A stretch of 5,126 bases of DNA from CAYRVX01 sp964642165 (lineage in GTDB: Bacteria; Planctomycetota; Phycisphaerae; SM23-33): NCBI GenBank assembly GCA_964642165.1, contig CAZXOC010000423.1, positions 1 to 5,126 on the forward strand, given 5' to 3'. Under the pieces are notes generated by a model that saw only the letters and a list, made by a program, of their open reading frames with translations, did no database searches and had not been told where the DNA came from. Within the stretch, counting starts at the first letter, position 1. The number at the start of each line of letters is the position of its first letter. A program made the translations under genes and the position numbers. Shown here piece after piece: positions 1 through 5,109 of this stretch.

Positions 1-4
1 GCCG

Positions 5-802
5 TCAGTCCTTCAGCTTGAGCAGCTCGACCTTGCGGAACTCCACGGGATGGCTTTCGGACTGGAGGGAGATCGTCCCGCCGGTGAGCATCTTCTTCTG
101 CCCGGCCTGGATCAGCTTCTTCGCGTCCCCGTCCCGCTCGTCGAGCTGCGGGTCGGTGTAGACGAGCACCGTCTTGCCCTCGACGACGTGCTTGATGGTG
201 TTGCCGCGCACCTCCACCTCGGCCGTGACCCACCGGTCGCCGCGGTACGTCTCGGAGCTGGAGTTGATCACGTGCCGCTTGATGAGCTTGCCGTCCATCA
301 CGACGTGTGTGCCCGGCGTGCAGAGGTTCCCGGTGGGGCGCTTGCCGGTCTCGCGCCCGCCCAGGAGCTGCACCTCGATGGACACCGGGAAGTTCTGGCC
401 CTTGCGCATGCTCTCGGCGCTCTGGCCGTGGATCATGATGCCGCTGTTGCGAAAGGCCCACCCGGGCCCGCCGGGAACCTGCTTGCCCACGAAGCGGTAT
501 TCCACCCGCAGGCGGTAGTTGCCCGTCAGCTTCTCCTGGTAGAACAGGTGCCCGAACTTGCCCCCGAACTTCTCGTACTTGTCGTAGCAGACCTTCATCA
601 CGCCGTCGGCCACGCGGAAGGTGTTGCCGTAGTTGTCTCCCAGGTCGTGGCCGGTGATCTTGACCTTCCAGCCCTTCAGGTCCTTCCCGTTGAAGAGCTG
701 GGTCCACTTCTCCTTGGCGGCCTTGTCTGCCGGCTTGTCCGCGGCGGCGGCGATCAGGAGCGAGGCGAAACTGGCGGCGGCGATCCCTGCGGTTGTCATC
801 AT
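5..802 (-). CDS. Secreted DUF1080 (3-keto-disaccharide hydrolase-like) protein
   Basis: The 265-residue product belongs to the DUF1080/3-keto-disaccharide hydrolase family (a concanavalin-like beta-sandwich). Family landmarks appear in order: LFNGKDLKGW at 36-45, FRVADGVMKV at 62-71, YRLRVEYRF at 96-104, NSGIMIHG at 119-126, SIEVQLLGG at 141-149, RWVTAEVEV at 190-198 and LTGGTISLQSES at 239-250. Some characterised members hydrolyse 3-keto-glycosides made by a partner oxidoreductase; none is encoded here, so the substrate is unknown. Residues 5-21 form a hydrophobic signal peptide ending AAA-DKP, followed by a short Lys-rich linker. There is no lipobox cysteine, so the protein is probably periplasmic or exported. 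I chose the ATG at 802 because AAAGGA lies just upstream. The adjacent ATG at 799 has better spacing, and an in-frame ATG at 835 would add a positively charged N-terminus. It is transcribed divergently from the gene at 1110. The family call is firm; the activity is inferred. Confidence 0.93.
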   Translation of the reverse strand: MMTTAGIAAASFASLLIAAAADKPADKAAKEKWTQLFNGKDLKGWKVKITGHDLGDNYGNTFRVADGVMKVCYDKYEKFGGKFGHLFYQEKLTGNYRLRVEYRFVGKQVPGGPGWAFRNSGIMIHGQSAESMRKGQNFPVSIEVQLLGGRETGKRPTGNLCTPGTHVVMDGKLIKRHVINSSSETYRGDRWVTAEVEVRGNTIKHVVEGKTVLVYTDPQLDERDGDAKKLIQAGQKKMLTGGTISLQSESHPVEFRKVELLKLKD

Positions 803-806
803 CCTG

Positions 807-812
807 TCCTTT
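807..812 (-). promoter_or_regulatory. Ribosome binding site of the DUF1080 gene
   Basis: On the minus strand AAAGGA is followed by CAGG and then two consecutive ATG codons. The gap is 4 bases to the first ATG (802) and 7 to the second (799), so initiation may favour the second. The site argues against the much longer upstream reading frame, which runs antisense through the neighbouring gene, and against the ATG at 835, which has no comparable site. Confidence 0.6.
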
Positions 813-894
813 GGCTTGGGGCCGGCGCCGCCCATGGCGGCGGGTGCCGGCCGAACGGACTCCTCCCCGCGGCGATCGCGAGGTGCTGAGAGGC

Positions 895-922
895 ATTGTA
901 CCGCAACACGTCCCCGGCTCAA
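895..922 (-). promoter_or_regulatory. Candidate sigma70-type promoter of the DUF1080 gene
   Basis: On the minus strand TTGAGC (922-917, four of six consensus bases) and TACAAT (900-895, five of six) are separated by 16 bases. This is one of the few AT-leaning spots in a very GC-rich gap. Transcription would start near 888, giving a leader of about 86 bases to the ATG at 802, or about 53 to the alternative ATG at 835. The prediction is from consensus matching only. Confidence 0.45.
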
Positions 923-937
923 ACCGGCGGGCCGGGG
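912..937. repeat. Inverted repeat over the -35 region of the DUF1080 promoter
   Basis: CCCCGGC (912-918) pairs with GCCGGGG (931-937). The stem extends inward by a T-G wobble and a C-G pair around an eight-base loop. It contains the proposed -35 hexamer at 917-922, so it could be an operator. Short GC palindromes also arise easily by chance at this base composition. Confidence 0.3.
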
Positions 938-1010
938 CGGTTCCGCCACGATCACGGTCCGACAGCGCCCAGACGGGGCTCGAGAAGATCGCTGCCCACC
1001 GCGAGCGTCG

Positions 1011-1039
1011 TTGACGAACGCACGAGATGAGCACATGCT
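1011..1039 (+). promoter_or_regulatory. Weak candidate promoter of the jelly-roll gene
   Basis: TTGACG (1011-1016, five of six consensus bases) is followed after 17 bases by CATGCT (1034-1039, only three of six). A start near 1046 would give a leader of about 63 bases to the ATG at 1110. The -10 match is poor. A palindrome AGCA-CA-TGCT at 1030-1039 coincides with the -10 box. Confidence 0.3.
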
Positions 1040-1095
1040 GATGCTCGGCGCCCGAGGACGGCCCCGGGCCTGCCGCCTCACGAAAGCTGCCTGTT

Positions 1096-1107
1096 GAGGG
1101 GAGAGGA
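1096..1107 (+). promoter_or_regulatory. Ribosome binding site of the jelly-roll gene
   Basis: The purine run GAGGGGAGAGGA ends two bases before the ATG at 1110. Its AGGGGAG part (1097-1103) lies six bases from the ATG, the usual spacing. It fixes the start at 1110. Confidence 0.7.
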
Positions 1108-1109
1108 CC

Positions 1110-2147
1110 ATGGCAACGAGTCTCATGCCCGCGTGGACGGGAGTGCTGGTCGCGGCGTCTCTGGCGGCGGGCCTGACGCCGGGCGGCGCGGGGGCCGCAC
1201 AGACCCCGCGCGCGAGCGCCTCCCGACCGGCAGGCATCGCGGCCGGGTACGCGTCGGACCGCGGCATCGCGAAGGACCCCGACGTCGTCTTCGCCGACGA
1301 CTTCGAATCGTGGCCCGCCGACACCCAGCCCCCTTCCGGCACGTGGGGGATCCGGCAGAGGAAGACCAGCCGCACGTCCGTGATCCCGGGCAAGGTCGCG
1401 CTCGCCGGGAGGCCCGGGCCCGGCCGCAAGGTGCTCGAGATCGCCTGCTGGACCGAGGGCACGGGATCGCAGGCCGGCGGCCTGAACCGGAAGCTCGGCA
1501 ACTACAACCACGCCGGGGAGGGCCTCGGCAAGGGGCATGACGAGCTGTACATCCGGTACTACGTCCGGTTCGACGCGGCCTACCGCGCCGTCCGCAACCA
1601 CGGCGCGAATCTCGGGGGGCGCGACGTGACGCGCAAGGGCGCCGCCTGGGTGGGGATGGCCGGCATCCGCGACGTCTCCACGCGGGGGTACTTCTACTCC
1701 GGCGTCCAGCCGCGCGGCAAGCGCGGGAGCCGGCAGCTCGAGATGGGCTTCTACAGCTACCACCTCGACAAGCGAGGGCCGTGGGGCGAGAACTACCCGG
1801 TTCGCCGGTCGCTGCCCGTCGCGGTGGGGACGTGGCACTGCGTGGAACGCCACATGAAGCTCAACTCGGTGGACCCGTCGCGGGCCGACCCCGCCGTCGC
1901 CGACGGCATCGAGGAGCTGTGGATCGACGGCGAGCTGACGATCCGCAAGGAAGGCGTCCGGTTCCGCCGCGTCCCGCAGCTTCGCATCACCTACTTCTCC
2001 CTGGGGACCTACTACCACGGCCTGCCGAAGGAGTACGGTCGCGACCGGCCGATCCGCGTCCACTTCGACCACGTGGTGATCGCACGGAAGTACATCGGCC
2101 CGCTGGGCAGCGGGACGTCGCGGCGGACCGGCGCCAAGGCTCCCTGA
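1110..2147 (+). CDS. Secreted polysaccharide-lyase-like jelly-roll protein
   Basis: This 345-residue protein has a hydrophobic signal peptide (about residues 8-30, AGAA before QTP) and an Ala/Pro-rich linker, then one beta-rich domain from about 56 to 331. The domain opens with DPDVVFADDFESW (56-68) and has ELYIRYYVRFD (145-155), HGANLGG (164-170), GFYSYHLD (213-220), GTWHCVERHMKLN (240-252), EELWIDGEL (268-276) and ITYFSLGTYY (293-302). It closes with FDHVVIARKYIGP (319-331). This layout resembles secreted concanavalin-like beta-sandwich proteins related to polysaccharide lyases (PL14/heparin-lyase-like). I cannot assign a family number or catalytic residues with certainty, so it may be a lyase or only a glycan-binding protein. 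Cys113 and Cys244 could form a disulfide. The last 14 residues are an Arg/Gly-rich tail. It is flanked by a divergent gene on the left and a convergent one on the right, so it is probably transcribed alone. Confidence 0.85.
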   Translation: MATSLMPAWTGVLVAASLAAGLTPGGAGAAQTPRASASRPAGIAAGYASDRGIAKDPDVVFADDFESWPADTQPPSGTWGIRQRKTSRTSVIPGKVALAGRPGPGRKVLEIACWTEGTGSQAGGLNRKLGNYNHAGEGLGKGHDELYIRYYVRFDAAYRAVRNHGANLGGRDVTRKGAAWVGMAGIRDVSTRGYFYSGVQPRGKRGSRQLEMGFYSYHLDKRGPWGENYPVRRSLPVAVGTWHCVERHMKLNSVDPSRADPAVADGIEELWIDGELTIRKEGVRFRRVPQLRITYFSLGTYYHGLPKEYGRDRPIRVHFDHVVIARKYIGPLGSGTSRRTGAKAP

Positions 2148-2167
2148 GCGAAGCGCCGCTACCGCGC

Positions 2168-2196
2168 GCCGCGGGCGGGCTTGACCCGCTCGCGGC
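2168..2196. terminator. GC-rich hairpin between convergent genes, possible terminator
   Basis: Bases 2168-2179 pair with 2185-2196 in a 12-pair stem with one G-T wobble and a five-base CTTGA loop. The hairpin lies 20 bases after the jelly-roll stop and could work in either direction. No T-run follows on either strand, so it is not a classic intrinsic terminator. It also lies inside the beta-helix-like remnant, so it may be a by-product of that GC-rich coding sequence. Confidence 0.3.
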
Positions 2197-2232
2197 AGAC
2201 GCCCTCGTGGACGAGCACCGTGTCGCCCGGCC

Positions 2233-2258
2233 GGGCCCTCTCGGCCGCGGCGAGGCCC
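2233..2258 (-). terminator. Second GC hairpin just after the SGNH stop
   Basis: On the minus strand GGGCCTC (2258-2252) pairs with GAG plus GGCCC (2242-side arm, 2240-2233) with one bulged base, starting three bases after the SGNH stop codon. There is no T-run. It is a weak candidate for 3' end formation and also falls within the beta-helix-like remnant. Confidence 0.2.
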
Positions 2259-2261
2259 ACG

Positions 2262-3677
2262 TCAGTTCGCCTTCGCCCCGTCCACGCGCGGCGGGTCGGG
2301 CGCGACGAACGGCGGGCGGTAGACGCGGATCTCGCGGATCGCCGCGCGCCCGGTCAGCTCCAGCGTGTGCCGCCCGTTGCGCAGGCCCTGGGCCAGCGTC
2401 GTGACGTGCTCGCGCGCCGCGTCGGCGACCTTCGGCGGGCGCCAGGTGTCCACGAACAGCGGCCGGACGCGCCAGCGGGTCTCGAAGCCCTTCGGCACGG
2501 GCTTCTTGCGGTACGTGCAGGTCCGCTGAAGGTGCCAGTCCCCCGGCTCGATGACGACGCGCCCAGACCGCGAGACGAACCTCGCGTCGTGCGTGCCGAT
2601 GCCGTCCCGGCCCGTCTTCGAGCCGATCACCTCGAAGCGGAACTTCGTGCCGTACTCGTCGCTCGACAGGATGCGGGCCCGCCAGTCCTCCAGGATCGGC
2701 GGCTTGGCCCACGTGACGCGGATGACCGCCGGCCAGACGTTGTGGATCGTGCTCGGCCGCGTGAGGCAGTAGCAGCCGGGCAACTCCGACGGCCGCCTGC
2801 CGTCGATCCGCACCTCCGCCGTGCCCCCCTCGCCCGCGCCCGACGCGACGGCGTCCACGCGGTTGCCCTCGAACGCCAGCGTCAGCTTGCCGCCGGCCCA
2901 CGTCGCGTCGCGGCCGACGCGGTACGTCCGCATCAGCCCGCGCGACTGCTCCGTCATCCGCCCGGGCTGGTGGACGAGCTGGCGCTTGATCAGCTCGGCC
3001 ATCAGGTGGCACCCCTGGTCGTTCAGGTGCACGTTGTCCCGCAGCAGCGCCTTCGACGGCAGCTTGTGGTCGAGGAGGTACCGCTTCCACGGCGGGCGGA
3101 TGTCGATCAGCTCGCAGCCGTAGCGCTCGGCGACCTTCGCGATGTGTCCGGCCATGAACGCCGTCCAGCCCTTGTCGACGTACCCCCCTTCGGCGTCGGG
3201 CGTCTCCTTGGCCGTGACGTGGTCGGTGTAGATGGCGATCTCCGCGGCCGTGCGCTGACGCGTGAAGCGGATGATGTCCTCGTAGCGGCGGTGGTCGCCG
3301 TAGACGTGGAAGATCAGCAGGTCCGGGTAGGCCGGGTACAGGTCGTGGACCGCCGTGCGCACCAGCAACTGCGAGGCGAAGCCCCCGATGGCGCGGTTGC
3401 GGATCTCCAGGTCGGCGTGGGGGAAGCGCTTCCGCAGGTCGTCGGCGACGAGCTTCCACCACGGCTGGGCCGTGATCGACTGCCCGTAGAACAGGATGCG
3501 GACCTTGCGGCGGTTCTGGGGCGTGCTGGTCGCCAGCAGCCCCATGGTCCGCTGGATGTGGCGCCCCCACGACGACGTGTCCCGCGGCGCCGCCGGCGGG
3601 GGGTAGCTCTCGGCGGCCAGCGCCGCCGCCGCCAGCAGCAGACTCGCGGCGAGAAACCAGATGGCGTGATGGGTCAT
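2262..3677 (-). CDS. Secreted SGNH/GDSL-type hydrolase with C-terminal beta domains
   Basis: This 471-residue product starts with a signal peptide (hydrophobic 6-22, ending ALAA-ES). The SGNH hydrolase domain spans about 58-232. Block I is ILFYGQSITAQ with the nucleophile Ser67; block II is RAIGGF with Gly98/Gly99; block III reads HVYGDHRR (124-131) instead of GxND; block V is DNVHLN with Asp214 and His217. These form a plausible Ser-Asp-His site for removing acyl groups from carbohydrates or other esters, but the substrate cannot be read off. Residues 240-471 look beta-rich, with LTLAFEGNRVD (265-275) and GRHTLELTG (435-443), as in accessory carbohydrate-binding modules; two small domains are likely. 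I chose ATG 3677 because AAGGAG lies 8 bases upstream and the signal peptide follows directly; the frame could open 41 codons earlier, but only with Arg/Gly/Ala-rich sequence. It converges on the jelly-roll gene and diverges from the propeller gene. Confidence 0.9.
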   Translation of the reverse strand: MTHHAIWFLAASLLLAAAALAAESYPPPAAPRDTSSWGRHIQRTMGLLATSTPQNRRKVRILFYGQSITAQPWWKLVADDLRKRFPHADLEIRNRAIGGFASQLLVRTAVHDLYPAYPDLLIFHVYGDHRRYEDIIRFTRQRTAAEIAIYTDHVTAKETPDAEGGYVDKGWTAFMAGHIAKVAERYGCELIDIRPPWKRYLLDHKLPSKALLRDNVHLNDQGCHLMAELIKRQLVHQPGRMTEQSRGLMRTYRVGRDATWAGGKLTLAFEGNRVDAVASGAGEGGTAEVRIDGRRPSELPGCYCLTRPSTIHNVWPAVIRVTWAKPPILEDWRARILSSDEYGTKFRFEVIGSKTGRDGIGTHDARFVSRSGRVVIEPGDWHLQRTCTYRKKPVPKGFETRWRVRPLFVDTWRPPKVADAAREHVTTLAQGLRNGRHTLELTGRAAIREIRVYRPPFVAPDPPRVDGAKAN

Positions 3678-3685
3678 GCGGGTCA

Positions 3686-3691
3686 CTCCTT
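3686..3691 (-). promoter_or_regulatory. Ribosome binding site of the SGNH hydrolase gene
   Basis: On the minus strand a full AAGGAG lies 8 bases before the ATG at 3677. It decides the start in favour of 3677 over the upstream in-frame ATG at 3800, and places the signal peptide at the true N-terminus. Confidence 0.75.
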
Positions 3692-3699
3692 CGCCCGCG

Positions 3700-3744
3700 C
3701 GGCTTGCCCCCGCGCGGCCGCGGGCCATCCTACCGGCTTGCCCC
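3700..3744. repeat. Two 11-base direct repeats in the divergent gap
   Basis: CGGCTTGCCCC occurs at 3700-3710 and again at 3734-3744, a 34-base period. Both copies continue into GCG, the first with one extra C. They flank the proposed -10 box of the SGNH gene (3727-3732). Between them a 6-pair hairpin forms from 3709-3714 and 3719-3724. A regulator binding the repeats is possible but unproven. Confidence 0.4.
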
Positions 3745-3754
3745 GCGGCTGCAA
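3727..3754 (-). promoter_or_regulatory. Weak candidate promoter of the SGNH hydrolase gene
   Basis: On the minus strand TTGCAG (3754-3749, three of six consensus bases) and TAGGAT (3732-3727, four of six) are 16 bases apart. A start near 3720 would give a leader of about 43 bases. The match is modest and rests on consensus comparison alone. Confidence 0.28.
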
Positions 3755-3772
3755 GAACGCCGCCGCGCGCCC

Positions 3773-3801
3773 TTGACCGCCGCGGCGGGCTCGGGAACAA
3801 T
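3773..3801 (+). promoter_or_regulatory. Candidate sigma70-type promoter of the propeller gene
   Basis: TTGACC (3773-3778, five of six consensus bases) and AACAAT (3796-3801, four of six) are separated by exactly 17 bases. A start near 3808 would leave a leader of about 63 bases to the ATG at 3871. It is the best-spaced promoter candidate in the window. Confidence 0.45.
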
Positions 3802-3858
3802 CGCCTGCGACGGCTGTCGTGTGGCGGCTGCTCAGGTCCGCCTCGTCAGGCTTCCCGT

Positions 3859-3864
3859 GGAGGA
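3859..3864 (+). promoter_or_regulatory. Ribosome binding site of the propeller gene
   Basis: GGAGGA lies 6 bases before the ATG at 3871. It sets the start there instead of at 3676, from which the open frame would run through the whole divergent gap and bury the signal peptide. Confidence 0.75.
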
Positions 3865-3870
3865 CGTGCG

Positions 3871-5109
3871 ATGATCGCCTTGCCAGGACGTTGGGGCGCC
3901 GCGGCGCTGCTGCCGGTCGCGTTCATGCTGTCGACGGTCGCCCGAGGCGCCGAGGGCGGCGCGCCGTGGAAGCGGCACACGATCGACCGGTCCTCCCGCG
4001 GCGCCGACGGCGTCCGCCTGGCCGACGTCAACGGCGACAAGCTGCCGGACATCGTGACCGGCTGGGAGCAGGGCGGCGTGACGCGCATCGCCGTCAACCC
4101 GGGGCCGAAGAAGGCCCGCGAGCCCTGGCCGGCCGTCACCGTCGGCACGGCGCGCAGCGTCGAGGACGCCGTCTTCGCCGACCTCGACGGCGACGGGCGG
4201 CTCGACGTCGTCTCCTGCTGCGAGGGCAAGACGCGGAGCATGTTCGTCCACTGGGCGCCGAAGGACCCCGCGAAGCTCCTCGACCCCAAGGCGTGGGTAA
4301 CCGAGTCGCTTCCGCCCACGCAGGGCGAGATGGCCTGGATGTTCTGCGTGCCCGCGGCGCTCGACGGCCGCCACGGCGTGGACCTCGTCGCCGCCGGCAA
4401 GGCCCGCGGGGCGAAGGTCGGCTGGCTCGAGGCACCCGCCGAGCCGCGGAACCTCCACGGCTGGCAGTGGCACCCGCTGATCGGGGCGAGCTGGATCATG
4501 TCCCTCGTCCTGGCCGACATGGACGGCGACGGCGATCCGGACATCCTCGTCTCCGAGCGCCGCGGCGCGACGCCCGGGTGCTACTGGCTCGACAACCCCG
4601 GGCCCGGCGCCAAGCAGCGCCGGAGCTGGCCGATCCACCGCATCGGCCCGACCGACAAGCAGGTGATGTTCCTGTGCGTGGCCGACCTGGACCGCGACGG
4701 GCTCGACGACGTTCTCGTGGCCGCCAAGCCCCGCGAGATCCACTTCCACCGCCGCAAGGCCCGCGACGGGACGGACTGGGAGACGCACCGCATCGGCATT
4801 CCCGAGTCCGCCGGCACGGCCAAGGCCGTCCAGGTCGGCGACGTCGACCTCGACGGCAGGATGGACGTCGTCTTCACCTGCGAGGGCGCCTCCAAGAGCA
4901 AGAGCGGGTGCATGTGGCTGCGCTACCGCAAGCGCCCCACGGACGCCGTCTGGGAGGCGCGCGACATCTCCGGCCCCGAGGGCGTCAAGTACGACCTCGT
5001 CGAGCTGATCGACCTCGACGCCGACGGCGACCTGGACGCACTGACCTGCGAGGAGTCCGCCAACCTGGGCGTCATCTGGTACGAGAACCCCACCCGCGGC
5101 CGGCGGTAG
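3871..5109 (+). CDS. Secreted FG-GAP/VCBS seven-repeat beta-propeller protein
   Basis: The 412-residue product has a signal peptide (Arg7, hydrophobic 9-24, RGA-E near 27), then seven FG-GAP/VCBS-like repeats that fill the rest of the protein. Each repeat has a Trp (33, 86, 142, 200, 253, 303, 361) and, 16-21 residues on, a calcium-loop-like DxDxDGxxD segment starting at 52, 104, 163, 216, 272, 324 and 381. The third loop (ALDGRHGVD) has lost most of its acidic ligands. Seven units of 52-59 residues predict a closed seven-bladed propeller that binds calcium at up to six loops. Such proteins usually bind ligands or other proteins outside the cytoplasm; no catalytic domain is attached, so I propose binding or scaffolding without naming a ligand. 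It contains eight cysteines. No membrane anchor or sorting signal is visible at the C-terminus. It is divergent from the SGNH gene. Confidence 0.9.
   Translation: MIALPGRWGAAALLPVAFMLSTVARGAEGGAPWKRHTIDRSSRGADGVRLADVNGDKLPDIVTGWEQGGVTRIAVNPGPKKAREPWPAVTVGTARSVEDAVFADLDGDGRLDVVSCCEGKTRSMFVHWAPKDPAKLLDPKAWVTESLPPTQGEMAWMFCVPAALDGRHGVDLVAAGKARGAKVGWLEAPAEPRNLHGWQWHPLIGASWIMSLVLADMDGDGDPDILVSERRGATPGCYWLDNPGPGAKQRRSWPIHRIGPTDKQVMFLCVADLDRDGLDDVLVAAKPREIHFHRRKARDGTDWETHRIGIPESAGTAKAVQVGDVDLDGRMDVVFTCEGASKSKSGCMWLRYRKRPTDAVWEARDISGPEGVKYDLVELIDLDADGDLDALTCEESANLGVIWYENPTRGRR

Larger units (their letters stand above)
803..1109. other. Divergent intergenic control region (307 bases)
   Basis: This gap separates the start codons of the DUF1080 gene (leftward) and the jelly-roll gene (rightward). 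The open frames crossing it look like chance products of high GC: they have no recognisable domain and low-complexity Arg/Ala/Pro translations. It holds two back-to-back sigma70-like promoter candidates (minus strand 895-922, plus strand 1011-1039), an inverted repeat at 912-937 that covers one -35 box, and a small palindrome at 1030-1039 that overlaps the other -10 box. I see no RNA gene in it. Confidence 0.6.
2159..2260 (-). pseudogene. Remnant of a right-handed beta-helix protein (PGDTV segment)
   Basis: Just past the stop of the SGNH gene, in another minus-strand frame, 33 codons from a GTG at 2260 to a TAG at 2161-2159 encode a peptide containing RPGDTVLVHEGVCRERV followed by KPARGAR. 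The AAxxARPGDTVLVxxGVYRExVxPxxG pattern is what I know from the first coil of secreted right-handed beta-helix (pectate-lyase-like) proteins, with Cys here in place of the usual Tyr. The signal peptide and the N-terminal segment normally found before it are missing, since that DNA encodes the SGNH C-terminus. The many beta-helix coils expected after it are also missing. I read it as an internal piece of a deleted gene. A translated 33-residue peptide is possible (TGA-C-GTG would allow coupling to the SGNH gene), but it would not fold as a helix on its own. Confidence 0.55.

Noticed and set aside
803..1501. N-terminal extension of the DUF1080 frame by 233 codons
   Set aside because: It runs antisense through the start of the jelly-roll gene, translates to low-complexity Arg/Ala/Pro sequence, and would bury a signal peptide that follows a ribosome binding site at 807-812.
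2168..2196. Classic rho-independent terminator
   Set aside because: The stem is strong, but no T-run follows on either strand, and the sequence overlaps codons of the beta-helix-like remnant, so I kept it only as a low-confidence hairpin.
2225..2236. Perfect 12-base palindrome GCCCGGCCGGGC
   Set aside because: Such self-complementary GC runs are expected at this base composition and the site has no promoter beside it; it overlaps codons of the remnant.
1987..3570. Minus-strand 527-codon open frame across the SGNH gene
   Set aside because: It is the SGNH gene read in another frame, Arg/Pro/Ala-rich with no domain. Its only meaningful stretch would be near the convergent gap, and the beta-helix-like peptide there is in a different frame.
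2181..3776. Plus-strand open frame of 531 codons, longer than the SGNH gene it overlaps
   Set aside because: It is antisense to the SGNH gene and Arg/Val/Asp-rich without any recognisable motif, whereas the minus frame has the signal peptide and all SGNH blocks. High GC makes stops rare in this register.
3832..4788. Minus-strand 318-codon open frame antisense to the propeller gene
   Set aside because: Its repetitive Val/Asp/Gly sequence simply mirrors the DxDG-coding repeats of the propeller gene; no signal peptide or motif.
4021..5040. Internal DNA repeats or a CRISPR-like array from the recurring GACCTCGACGGCGAC-type motif
   Set aside because: The recurrence is at protein level (calcium loops of the propeller), with variable spacing and diverged codons, so it is not a nucleotide repeat array.
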